Source: Candidatus Pacearchaeota archaeon
GTDB taxonomy: Archaea > Nanoarchaeota > Nanoarchaeia > Pacearchaeales > GW2011-AR1
DNA: 38,611 nt
Assembly (NCBI GenBank): GCA_023228245.1
Contig: JALOBN010000022.1
Coordinates: 1-38,611, forward strand
Reading direction: 5' to 3'
The number at the start of each line of letters is the position of its first letter. The first letter of the stretch is position 1. Position numbers and translations under genes: made by a program. Positions 14,259 through 21,757 of this stretch are shown here, piece after piece. The notes under the pieces are model-generated. The model saw nothing but the letters and a program-made list of their open reading frames with translations, made no database searches and was not told the DNA's origin.

Positions 14259-14280
14259 ATCAATGCATTCATCAATGCAT
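14259..14280. promoter_or_regulatory. Direct repeat over the start of an RHH-like gene
   Basis: ATCAATGCAT occurs twice with a 2-base spacer (14259-14268 and 14271-14280). Each copy has the palindromic core ATGCAT. The second overlaps the ATG at 14279. Spacing of 12 bases between units is about one helical turn, fitting two protein dimers side by side. Confidence 0.5.
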
Positions 14281-14425
14281 GACGAGTTTGGGAGTGCGGT
14301 ATATTCAGATACCGGTGACGGAAGAGGAGTTTAATCAGATCGATTCTTTGAAGGAACGAGAGCAGAGCTGGCGAGACTTCGCTCTTCCAAGGCTTTTAGG
14401 GACGGTCGGAACATGCCCGAAATAA
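14279..14425 (+). CDS. RHH-like small protein
   Basis: 48 aa: a strand-like VRYIQIPVTEEEFNQIDSLK, then a helix-rich REQSWRDFALPRLLG. This is consistent with a small ribbon-helix-helix regulator. Its own start lies inside the ATCAATGCAT repeat, fitting autoregulation. Overlaps the next gene by 13 bases. Confidence 0.5.
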   Translation: MTSLGVRYIQIPVTEEEFNQIDSLKEREQSWRDFALPRLLGTVGTCPK

Positions 14426-14925
14426 AGGCCATCGAGACGCGGTATAAAAATTATAGGTTTCGTAGTAGACTTGAGGCCCGTTGGGCTGTCTATATGGATG
14501 CTATGGGCATTGCTTGGGAATATGAGTATGAAGGATTCGATTTAGGGAAAAACGGATATTACCTACCAGATTTCTATTTGCCTAATGATGGTTATTGGGC
14601 AGAAGTAAAAGCCGGGAAACCAACGGTTGAGGAGTTAAAAAAGGCAGTCGCGCTTTTTGTAATGACCCGGAAACCCGTTATAATATTGGATGGGATGCCA
14701 AACGATAGATCATATTATTTCGTTGGTGGTATGGCAACAGAAGATTGTGGCAATCCGTGGGGATATCCTGGTATATGCATGTTGGATTTGTTTATGTGTT
14801 ATTACAAAGGCAGGTTCTACATCTCAACGGCTACAGGATGCGCCACGTCTGAAGGGTTTGATGAAGTTTTAGATGGAATAGCAGCGGCCCGATCCGCTAG
14901 ATTTGAGCATGGAGAAAGTGGTTAA
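14413..14925 (+). CDS. PD-(D/E)XK-like nuclease-fold protein
   Basis: 170 aa. The N-terminal half has the order seen in phage PD-(D/E)XK endonuclease-like proteins: YRFRSRLEARWAVYMDAMGI (conserved Glu in the first helix), WEYEYEGFDLG, then YYLPDFYLPNDGYWAEVKAG with the Asp and the E-x-K catalytic pair. The C-terminal half has WGYPGICMLDLFMCYY and no catalytic signature. It is richer in A/T than the genes before it. Likely acts on viral DNA during replication or recombination, or degrades competitor DNA. Confidence 0.7.
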   Translation: MPEIKAIETRYKNYRFRSRLEARWAVYMDAMGIAWEYEYEGFDLGKNGYYLPDFYLPNDGYWAEVKAGKPTVEELKKAVALFVMTRKPVIILDGMPNDRSYYFVGGMATEDCGNPWGYPGICMLDLFMCYYKGRFYISTATGCATSEGFDEVLDGIAAARSARFEHGESG

Positions 14926-14927
14926 GG

Positions 14928-17711
14928 ATGCTTGCCCCAAATCGCGAGGACATCCTGAAGACTTGGAAGATATTCCGGCTGCCAGGGGAAGCTCTGGAAG
15001 TGAGGATACCAAAGGCCCGGAAGTTCAAGACCATAAGCGGATACTTCGATGATCAGAATAGTTTTGTTGATGCTGTTGTGGGTCTCGCGTCGCGAGAAAA
15101 TGATGGGTTTATCGGGCACTATTTTACGATCAACCCGGTGAAGCGAGATTTGTTAGCACGGTCGAATAACCGTGTAAAAAGTTTTGTAGAGATAACCACT
15201 TCGGATGCTGACGTTTTGGCATTACATTGGTTGCCGATAGATATCGATGCAAAGCGGCCCGCCGGAATATCATCGACGGACAAAGAGCATGAAATGGCAA
15301 TCAGTAAGTCCACAGAAATACAGAGATGGCTTATAGACGAAAATGGTTGGCCTGCAAATGCTTTTGTTCTGGCGGACTCTGGGAACGGTGGGCATCTTTG
15401 CATTCGGATAGAATTAGATCTAAAAGATAAACATATTGTAGAAAAAATAATAAAAAAACTAGATATATTATTTTCAAATGAAATTGTCCATGTGGATACA
15501 TCGACGTTTAATCCGGCGCGAATCTGGAAGATCTATGGTACACCATGCCAAAAGGGCGATAATGTGCCAGAGAGACCGCACCGGCTGGCCAAGTTGCTAG
15601 AAGTTCCTGGTAATATAGAAAGTGTCAGCAAAGACAAACTTGAGGCGTTGGCGGGAATTGAGACACCTGCCGAGGATATTAAGCTTGGCGTTTTTGAGCA
15701 GATGGATAGAGACTCGGTTTTTGATGTAGTCAAATACGTAGAGTCTCATGGACATGTAATCGTAAAGAGCAAACGCACTGGGGAGTACACTACCTACATT
15801 TTAGACGTTTGCCCTTTCAATTCTGATCATATCGATAAGTCCGCTATGATCTCTCAGCACTCAAGCGGAAAATTAAGCTTCAAGTGCCAGCATAACGGGT
15901 GCGAAGGAAAATATTGGAAGGATCTAAGGGAACTTTGGGAGCCTGAAAGAAAGTACAAAGACATTTCGGTGAGCATAGACCAGGCTATGCAAGCCATCGA
16001 TATGGAGCTTTTGACTGAAGGTGGGAACGCAAGCAGGCTTGAAAGGATTTGTGGCGAGGAAATGCGATTTTGTCATACTATAAAAAAATGGTTGGTATGG
16101 GTAGATGGGTATTGGAAGACCGATAATAATGGGATGGCCAGGCGGAAAGCGGAGGGCATTGTTAGAGTATTGTATGCGAAAGCGGCAAACACTGATGGAA
16201 AGGATGCAAGAAACAAGATAACCAGGTTCGCAGAAGAAACCGATAGCAGAAGAGGGATAAACAATATGCTGGATATAGCGTCCAGCAGAAGCACTTTTGC
16301 AATTACAAACGAGATACTTGATACTGATGATTGGTTATTAGGTGCTGGAAAAATTACAATAAACCTGAAAACTTTAGAATGTTATGAGTCCAGGCAAACC
16401 GATATGATAACCAAAAGGATAGGCACCACGTTTGATAAGGACGCGAAATGCCCATTATGGGAGAAATTCGTAGCCAAAATATTTGGTAATGACATAGAAC
16501 TAATCGAGTATGTGCAAAGGGCGATCGGTTACAGTCTCACCGGATCAATCGCTGAGCAGGTGTTCTTTTTCTGTCATGGAAGCGGAGCGAACGGAAAGAG
16601 TACGTTGATAACGGTTTTGCGTAATCTCATGGGAAGCTATGCAAAACAAGCTGAGTTTAGTACATTCTTATTACAAAGAGCTGAAAAGGTCAGGAATGAT
16701 TTGGCGGCGTTGGCCGGTGCTCGGATGATAGCAGCAGTTGAAGCTGAAGAAGGATCAAAGCTATCTATGCAGGTTATCAAAAGCTGGACGGGCGGAGATC
16801 TTATAACGGCTAGATTTTTGTTTGGCGAAAATTTCACGTTCAAGCCGATTGGGAAATTGTGGCTCGTAGCAAACAACAAGCCGGTTATTTCGGAAAGGAA
16901 TCATGCTGCATGGAGAAGAGTCCAGCTAATACCGTTTAACGTGACGATTTCCGAAAGTGAAAAAGACAAAGACCTCGATATTAAGCTTCTTGCAGAACTT
17001 CCGGGAATTCTGAATTGGGCATTGGAAGGACTCAGGGAATACATGAAGAAGGGCTTGTCGGCTCCAAGTGCCGTAAAGATTGCTACGGAAGAATATCGAG
17101 AAGAAAATGATAGCATGAGATCCTTCTTGTCTGAATGTTGTGAGATTCAAAAACATGCAGTATGCCGAAACGCTGACTTGTATGGAGCATATTATGTTTT
17201 CTGCGGGATGTCAGAATTCAAACCATTGACACAGACTAAATTTTCTACTGAACTTAAGAAGGTACAAGATGTATCCTCGGTTCGAGATAAATATGGCATG
17301 ACTTGGATGGGGATCGGACTTAAATCTGATTGGTGTAGGGTTGAAAAAACCGATGAAACGACAACAGACGGTAATATCCAAGCATATACTGATGTAGGGA
17401 TGAAGTCAAATGAGCAAAAAAATACTTCTTCCGCGCGTATAGAGAAAGTTTCCGCAAATGACTACACCCCTACATACCCTACACCAATCACGAAAACCGA
17501 TGAAACCGCTAATTCAAACCCTACACCAAAAAAAGAACAAAAAAAAGATTCCGATGAGGGACAACATCATAAAGATTTAGTTCCAGTAAGATTCTTGGTA
17601 AATTATAATCAGTATAAGATAGATGAGGTCGCTAGCATGCCTGGCGGGATAGCGCGCGAGCTGGAAGGAATGCAGATGGTCACGATCATCAATGGAGGAA
17701 TGAAGAAATGA
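14928..17711 (+). CDS. PrimPol-D5 replication protein (primase-polymerase plus SF3 helicase)
   Basis: 927 aa, the main replication protein. The N-terminal AEP/PrimPol domain has the metal-binding D-x-D (Asp105 and Asp107 in WLPIDIDAKR), the SGNGGH motif (His156) and FNPARIWKI (Arg198). A zinc-binding segment (Cys295, Cys320, His322, Cys325) follows, then the D5-N helper region (KKWLVWVDGYWK). The SF3 helicase has Walker A GSGANGKST (residues 551-559, Lys557), Walker B RMIAAVEAEEG and sensor KLWLVANNKP. The C-terminal 200 residues include a polar low-complexity stretch. Codon use is much more A/T-rich than the virion genes, suggesting separate acquisition. The ATGA at its end couples it to the next gene. 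Confidence 0.93.
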   Translation: MLAPNREDILKTWKIFRLPGEALEVRIPKARKFKTISGYFDDQNSFVDAVVGLASRENDGFIGHYFTINPVKRDLLARSNNRVKSFVEITTSDADVLALHWLPIDIDAKRPAGISSTDKEHEMAISKSTEIQRWLIDENGWPANAFVLADSGNGGHLCIRIELDLKDKHIVEKIIKKLDILFSNEIVHVDTSTFNPARIWKIYGTPCQKGDNVPERPHRLAKLLEVPGNIESVSKDKLEALAGIETPAEDIKLGVFEQMDRDSVFDVVKYVESHGHVIVKSKRTGEYTTYILDVCPFNSDHIDKSAMISQHSSGKLSFKCQHNGCEGKYWKDLRELWEPERKYKDISVSIDQAMQAIDMELLTEGGNASRLERICGEEMRFCHTIKKWLVWVDGYWKTDNNGMARRKAEGIVRVLYAKAANTDGKDARNKITRFAEETDSRRGINNMLDIASSRSTFAITNEILDTDDWLLGAGKITINLKTLECYESRQTDMITKRIGTTFDKDAKCPLWEKFVAKIFGNDIELIEYVQRAIGYSLTGSIAEQVFFFCHGSGANGKSTLITVLRNLMGSYAKQAEFSTFLLQRAEKVRNDLAALAGARMIAAVEAEEGSKLSMQVIKSWTGGDLITARFLFGENFTFKPIGKLWLVANNKPVISERNHAAWRRVQLIPFNVTISESEKDKDLDIKLLAELPGILNWALEGLREYMKKGLSAPSAVKIATEEYREENDSMRSFLSECCEIQKHAVCRNADLYGAYYVFCGMSEFKPLTQTKFSTELKKVQDVSSVRDKYGMTWMGIGLKSDWCRVEKTDETTTDGNIQAYTDVGMKSNEQKNTSSARIEKVSANDYTPTYPTPITKTDETANSNPTPKKEQKKDSDEGQHHKDLVPVRFLVNYNQYKIDEVASMPGGIARELEGMQMVTIINGGMKK

Positions 17712-17920
17712 GCAACGAAGCCGTAACGAAGAGACTCTTCAGAGTCGCAATGCTACAGTCGAACGAAATGGATGAAAAAGGATGCATGAAAGCAGCCGAC
17801 GCCAAGATAGCAGCGGATGACATCTATAAAGCTATCCAGCGAGGCGATAAGATTTGTGAGGAGCGCGGATGGGTGCGGGTCGTTTCGGTCGAACAAGAAG
17901 CGACAATTGAGGTAGTATGA
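17708..17920 (+). CDS. Small hypothetical protein
   Basis: 70 aa (MSNEAVTKRLFRVAMLQSNE...RGWVRVVSVEQEATIEVV). A helical N-terminus precedes a beta-like C-terminus. Overlaps PrimPol by ATGA and the next gene by ATGA. Not recognised; may be a replication accessory by position. Confidence 0.6.
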   Translation: MSNEAVTKRLFRVAMLQSNEMDEKGCMKAADAKIAADDIYKAIQRGDKICEERGWVRVVSVEQEATIEVV

Positions 17921-18354
17921 GCAACGGCAAGATAGAGAAGGCCATAGCCATCTTGAGCATGGCGAGTGGATTGCATAGTATCGAGGACGCTAGAGAGCTG
18001 ATCGAGAAAGCTGAGAGGTACCTGAGGGATGAACCTGACCTTGTACCGGCCCTACAGCTCTCTGCTGAGATGATCTCGGAGAGTCTGAGTAGATTGGTCG
18101 AGAACATGCCGACCTACGAGGATGGGCCTCTGGAGCGATCCTCGAAGATTCATATATGCGAGTCGGCGCTGCTCCAGATAGTCGAGTATGGGAAGGCCGG
18201 CCTGGCGGCTCGGAGGCAGGGATCGCAGGAGGTCGCAGAGGCAATCCTGGCTGGGAAAGCTCAGACAAGCCTCATGGAATTTGAGGAAGTTCAGGAAATG
18301 AAGCAGCTCCTGAAAGACCATGGCGCTACCATGGAAGTGAGGCTTGAGAAATGA
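17917..18354 (+). CDS. Hypothetical helical protein
   Basis: 145 aa, almost all helix (DARELIEKAERYLRD, ALQLSAEMISESLSRLVENM, LMEFEEVQEMKQLLKDHGA). Not recognised. Sits between PrimPol and the ERCC4-like nuclease with ATGA overlaps on both sides. Confidence 0.62.
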   Translation: MSNGKIEKAIAILSMASGLHSIEDARELIEKAERYLRDEPDLVPALQLSAEMISESLSRLVENMPTYEDGPLERSSKIHICESALLQIVEYGKAGLAARRQGSQEVAEAILAGKAQTSLMEFEEVQEMKQLLKDHGATMEVRLEK

Positions 18355-19148
18355 AGCCCCAAAAAATTTTTGTGTCTCTCGACCACAATGAGATCATGCG
18401 ACCAAGGGCGAAGAAGGTCGAGAAGGCGGTACTGGAGGATGACAGGTTTGAGATGAGAGATCCGGCTAGCTTGCCGTTTGACTTGCAATTTGTAGCTGAG
18501 CGGGAATGTCCGCAATGTCATGGCGTGCCATATCCGGACGATGATTTTGAAGACCAGGTGTGCCCGGTGATATGTGGTATATGTAAAGGAAAATGTGTCA
18601 TCAAAAAGACGTTCCATGTCGAGCTCAAGGATTTCTCCGAGGACGCCGGCAGCGACTATCTCAGCTCGATCCTAAATGGCCATCTCTGGGAACAGGTTCT
18701 AGTCGCTAGAGAGCGCCAGGAGCCTCTGGCGATCGTCGTTCTCGGAGACGACAACGATGTTGGCGATGCAATTCGAAAAGCTGCCGGACGGGGCAACCGG
18801 GGCCACAAGGTAGATCCTGAGAAGCTCATGGAATATTTCAGGATGGTCGAGGGATTCGAGGCCAACTGCATAGCTCTGAATATTCCGGTCTGGTGGCTCA
18901 AGACGGACCCCCACAAGAGGATGCTGCTGAGGGTCCGCAAGATCCTGGAAGGCGGGGATCTGAGCGGATTTGCGCCGGCGCCGGATGAGGGCGAGAGGCA
19001 AGCCGTGGGACTGAGCATCTTGGCCGGGAAGGGCATCGGCCCTACAAAAGCCATGGCGATCTTGGAGAAGTTCCGGATCAGGCTGGAGCCGAAAGGGGAT
19101 GCTTACTTGAACGACTGTGAGGCATCGGAAACAAACTGGCTCGATTGA
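18351..19148 (+). CDS. XPF/ERCC4-like nuclease with zinc-finger and HhH domains
   Basis: 265 aa. The middle section VELKDFSEDAGSDYLSSILN then GHLWEQVLVARE follows the ERCC4 pattern E-x-K...D-x-L-x-S-I-x-D/N-G-R/H-L-x-E-Q. Glu91 and Lys93 are the candidate catalytic residues, although the canonical E-R-K has become E-L-K. A following AIVVLGDDNDVGDAIRK matches the next strand and helix. Between residues 53 and 82, six Cys residues (C-x2-C, C-x3-C-x2-C-x3-C) form an inserted zinc-binding module. The C-terminus has a helix-hairpin-helix (SILAGKGIGPTKAMAILEKF). The family cuts branched DNA; here probably replication forks or recombination intermediates. Confidence 0.7.
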   Translation: MKPQKIFVSLDHNEIMRPRAKKVEKAVLEDDRFEMRDPASLPFDLQFVAERECPQCHGVPYPDDDFEDQVCPVICGICKGKCVIKKTFHVELKDFSEDAGSDYLSSILNGHLWEQVLVARERQEPLAIVVLGDDNDVGDAIRKAAGRGNRGHKVDPEKLMEYFRMVEGFEANCIALNIPVWWLKTDPHKRMLLRVRKILEGGDLSGFAPAPDEGERQAVGLSILAGKGIGPTKAMAILEKFRIRLEPKGDAYLNDCEASETNWLD

Positions 19149-19231
19149 TATGGGAAAATGGTTGGATCGTGGTCGATAGCGGGCACGTCATCCGGCCCAA
19201 AAAGAGCAAAGCGAAGGAGGCGAAGGCATGA
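19145..19231 (+). CDS. Tiny basic peptide
   Basis: 28 aa from TTG 19145 with a TTGA overlap: IWENGWIVVDSGHVIRPKKS and a basic tail KAKEAKA. The N-terminal part looks like a beta hairpin. Tentative; supported by coupling at both ends. Confidence 0.4.
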   Translation: MIWENGWIVVDSGHVIRPKKSKAKEAKA

Positions 19232-19356
19232 TCGAGCTTCGTCGTGTTCCTGGAACATGCTGTCCGGAGCCGTCGTGTGATCATTTGTCAAAAGAATCCG
19301 GCATGATTTGTGAGGGGTGCGGACATGCGTGTGATGATTGTAGGAGAAAGAGATGA
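19228..19356 (+). CDS. Small Cys-rich zinc-binding protein
   Basis: 42 aa from ATG 19228 (ATGA). Seven Cys and two His in PGTCCPEPSCDHL, MICEGCGHACDDC: a double C-x2-4-C arrangement able to bind one or two zinc ions. Not recognised. ATGA overlap with the next gene. Confidence 0.58.
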   Translation: MIELRRVPGTCCPEPSCDHLSKESGMICEGCGHACDDCRRKR

Positions 19357-19499
19357 GTCAGAAGAGAGGAGCCAAGGGGGCCATCGGCACAGAGGCCCTT
19401 AATCGCCTCAAGGATCGAGGCGAGTCCTCAGGGGCACAGAGGCACGCGAAAGAGGGGGATCTGGCCAGGAGCGATGCCTGGTATAGCGAGGCGGACTGA
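19353..19499 (+). CDS. Very small hydrophilic protein
   Basis: 48 aa from ATG 19353 (ATGA overlap): MSQKRGAKGAIGTEALNRLK and a charged C-terminus ending AWYSEAD. Not recognised. Its stop precedes the next ATG directly. Confidence 0.48.
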   Translation: MSQKRGAKGAIGTEALNRLKDRGESSGAQRHAKEGDLARSDAWYSEAD

Positions 19500-19787
19500 A
19501 TGGGCGGCACTGGCAAGGACATGATGAAGCGCGTCCTGGGCGGCATGTCTTTCGATGAGGCAATCCCTCTCCCGAGGCTCGCCGAAAAGCTGGAAAAATC
19601 AGAGAGCAATCTTCGCCGGGCGCTCAATGACATGAGGGAGCTGGGATTGGTCGAACAGCTCCCGCTCGAACGGCCTCGAAAAAAGAGCAATGCAACGCCG
19701 CACACCAAATTTTGTCAATTTGGCTGGCGAAAATGCAGAATATTGGGATCTGAAAAGCTAAATACATCGGAGGCTATAAAATGCTAG
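19500..19787 (+). CDS. Winged-helix-like protein
   Basis: 95 aa. LPRLAEKLEKSESNLRRALN followed by DMRELGLVEQLP fits a winged helix with recognition helix NLRRALNDMREL. The C-terminus is basic and polar. Not assigned to a known family; may regulate late genes, which begin about 800 bases downstream. Overlaps the next gene by seven bases. Confidence 0.6.
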   Translation: MGGTGKDMMKRVLGGMSFDEAIPLPRLAEKLEKSESNLRRALNDMRELGLVEQLPLERPRKKSNATPHTKFCQFGWRKCRILGSEKLNTSEAIKC

Positions 19788-20170
19788 ACGATTCTCTGAC
19801 GGCAGACGCACCGGCCCAAAGCGTCCCCAACACACACGGAGGGCGAAAGCCTTCGAACTGGATGCCGGAATTTTCGGAAGGCGCAATTATAGAATATTCT
19901 TGTGGGAATTGTCACAAAATCGTTTATTATTCTCTTTGGCGGGCTACATACTGCCCGCACTGCAACGCACCAATTTTCAACTTTCCGAGGCGCAAGCTCG
20001 ATGCTCCGATGCATCGAGGGATGTCATACGACGATCAGGAGAAGATGAAGTATGCCGGACCTCAGAACGATAGACCTCGATCTCTGGGCAGAGGGCGCGG
20101 CTCAGAGCCTGCCAAAGATCACAGTCACCCCGGCCGGCCTGCGAATCGAGGGCGAGCCGAAAGAGTTTGA
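19781..20170 (+). CDS. Zinc-ribbon protein with disordered ends
   Basis: 129 aa. The middle has a clear zinc ribbon: YSCGNCHKIVYYSLWRATYC then PHCNAP, that is C-x2-C...C-x2-C. The C-terminal 40 residues (GRGRGSEPAKDHSHPGRPAN) are low complexity and coincide with the start of another frame (20052-20213) that looks more protein-like. Either the overlap is real or this gene effectively ends earlier, for instance by frameshift. Confidence 0.6.
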   Translation: MLDDSLTADAPAQSVPNTHGGRKPSNWMPEFSEGAIIEYSCGNCHKIVYYSLWRATYCPHCNAPIFNFPRRKLDAPMHRGMSYDDQEKMKYAGPQNDRPRSLGRGRGSEPAKDHSHPGRPANRGRAERV

Positions 20171-20213
20171 TCGGCTCTGCCTGATTTTGGCCGGCTGGCT
20201 GAAACAATCATAA
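20052..20213 (+). CDS. Small protein overlapping the zinc-ribbon gene
   Basis: 53 aa from ATG 20052, with CAGGAGAAGATG just upstream (GGAG 12 bases before). The protein MPDLRTIDLDLWAEGAAQSL ... PAGLRIEGEPKEFDRLCL and LAGWLKQS has a good alpha/beta character. It overlaps the zinc-ribbon frame by 119 bases. Not recognised. Confidence 0.55.
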   Translation: MPDLRTIDLDLWAEGAAQSLPKITVTPAGLRIEGEPKEFDRLCLILAGWLKQS

Positions 20214-20565
20214 TGCCAAAATTTGCGAAAGCTAAAGATCGCCGCACCTGCTGAGTTTCGGGGCGGCGTTTGCGATCATCGGCGATGATATTCTCAGATG
20301 AATTGAGCCAGTCCTTCCGGGCCCGGCATTGCTCTTAGTCTCACTCCACCTTTGCAGCCGGGTCATCATGTTACTCGGGATAGAACGCATTAGCGTTCCG
20401 GGGAACCCTGATCAGGCCCTGAAATCGAGATAGGCGCGCTATGCTCGTGTCGGTGGAAGTCCGACTGTCCTGTCCAATCATTGTCATCCGTTGCTGGATG
20501 CGTCAGACCAAGTGAGCCGGTACCCATTCCGGCTCTTCCTCCAAATTATACAGGATTGATTCTAT
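20214..20565. other. 352-bp gene-free hairpin-rich region before the terminase
   Basis: No convincing ORF on either strand. Several short inverted repeats occur in series: GCCGC/GCGGC (20241-20267), ATCAT/ATGAT (20275-20289), AACGC-atta-GCGTT (20384-20397), GTCGG/CCGAC (20449-20465), CATCC-gttgct-GGATG (20485-20500) and GAGCCGG-8-CCGGCTC (20514-20535). A TATA-like AAATTATA precedes the terminase start. This is the position of cos or pac sites in many tailed viruses; a structured RNA is the other possibility. No tRNA or known ribozyme core was recognised. Confidence 0.5.
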
Positions 20566-21018
20566 GTGTCCAAGAAAAATCGATGCTCAATTTGTGCGCA
20601 CAAAAAGCGCAAGCAGATAGATCAATCCGTCGCAGATGGCGTCTCATACCGTCGAATCGCCGAGGTGTTTGGCGTCGGTGAAAAATCGGTTGAACGACAT
20701 GTAAATAATGGGCATGTTCTGAAGGACATCGAAGCCGCTGCAACTGAAAATCAGATCGATCGAGGCGCGGCACTCCAAAAAAAATTAGATACCGCGTATG
20801 ATCTGGCTCTGGAAGCCGCGAGAAAGGCCAAGAAACAAGACCTCAAAGCGTTTGGTGGATGCATTTCCGGGGTGCTGAAGGCATTGGAGCTGGAAGTCAG
20901 AATCACAATACCGGAAGAAAGGAATGTCAATCTCAATGTCTCGGGGCAGTCCATTGATGAGCGCCTTGACGCACTCGCCGCAAGACGACGCGAGCGCAAA
21001 TCTTCAACTAATCAATGA
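20566..21018 (+). CDS. terS: Terminase small subunit
   Basis: 150 aa from GTG 20566. N-terminal CSICAHKKRKQID, then a helix-turn-helix (YRRIAEVFGVGEKSVERHVN) as in small terminases that recognise the packaging site. The middle is a helical oligomerisation region and the C-terminus is basic. It precedes the large terminase and overlaps its start. Packaging-site recognition next door (20214-20565) is plausible. Confidence 0.8.
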   Translation: MSKKNRCSICAHKKRKQIDQSVADGVSYRRIAEVFGVGEKSVERHVNNGHVLKDIEAAATENQIDRGAALQKKLDTAYDLALEAARKAKKQDLKAFGGCISGVLKALELEVRITIPEERNVNLNVSGQSIDERLDALAARRRERKSSTNQ

Positions 21019-21757
21019 TATTTATGAAGAAACTCCGAGTTTATGGGCAGAAGACGCTTTCGGCCTCTCTCTCGATGCCTGGCAAGTCAAGATGCTTGAC
21101 AGCCCGTCCAAAAGAACCGCCCTAAACATCCATCGTCAGGGAGGCAAGAGTACAATGTCTTCCCTGATCTGCTTGCACATGGCCCTCTTCCGGCCCGGCA
21201 GCCTGTCGCTGATCATCGCCCCAGCTCTCCGACAGTCTCAAGAGAACTTCCTAAAGATCCGGGGATTCATTGACCAACTCGACAAAGTTCCAAAATTCGA
21301 TGAGAGCACAAAGCTCTCTCTGAAGTTCGACACCGGCTCAAGAATCTTATGCTTGCCGGGAGGGAACGATGGCAAGACCATCCGGGGATTCTCTCGTCCT
21401 GATGTCATAGTCGAGGATGAGGCGGCGCAATGCTCAGATGAGCTTCATTATGCGATTATGCCCATGATGGCAACGTATCCCGATTGTCGTTTTGTGATGG
21501 CTTCGACTCCATTTGGGCAGCGAGGACATTATCACAAAACTTGGACTGAAAATCCTGCATGGGAAAAGTACACGCTCCGGGCATCAGAGAATCCAAGAAT
21601 CTCAAAAGAGTACTTGGCTGAAATGAAAGCCACGATCGGCCCGTACATGTACGCACAGGAGTTCGAATGCGAATTTGTGGCATCGGATACTCAATTGATC
21701 TCACATGAATCGATTCTGAAAGCGCATGATAACAGTATCAAAATTATAGAAATATGA
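20957..21757 (+). CDS. terL: Terminase large subunit, ATPase half
   Basis: Start taken at ATG 20957 (266 aa); ATG 20924 would lengthen the overlap with terS from 62 to 95 bases. Motifs: GLSLDAWQVKML (adenine-binding Q-motif), Walker A IHRQGGKST with Lys64, LIIAPALRQS, Walker B DVIVEDEAA (Asp154 and Glu155), coupling motif MASTP. It ends after YAQEFECEFVASD, which is normally the linker to the nuclease domain. The nuclease domain is encoded by the next gene in a different frame, beginning inside the ATGA. So the motor and nuclease are separate polypeptides. Confidence 0.9.
   Translation: MSALTHSPQDDASANLQLINDIYEETPSLWAEDAFGLSLDAWQVKMLDSPSKRTALNIHRQGGKSTMSSLICLHMALFRPGSLSLIIAPALRQSQENFLKIRGFIDQLDKVPKFDESTKLSLKFDTGSRILCLPGGNDGKTIRGFSRPDVIVEDEAAQCSDELHYAIMPMMATYPDCRFVMASTPFGQRGHYHKTWTENPAWEKYTLRASENPRISKEYLAEMKATIGPYMYAQEFECEFVASDTQLISHESILKAHDNSIKIIEI

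Noticed and set aside
20214..20565. tRNA, RNase P RNA or self-splicing intron
   Set aside because: Stretches such as GGTGGAAGTCCGAC recall conserved RNA motifs, but no complete cloverleaf, RNase P core or intron core can be built.
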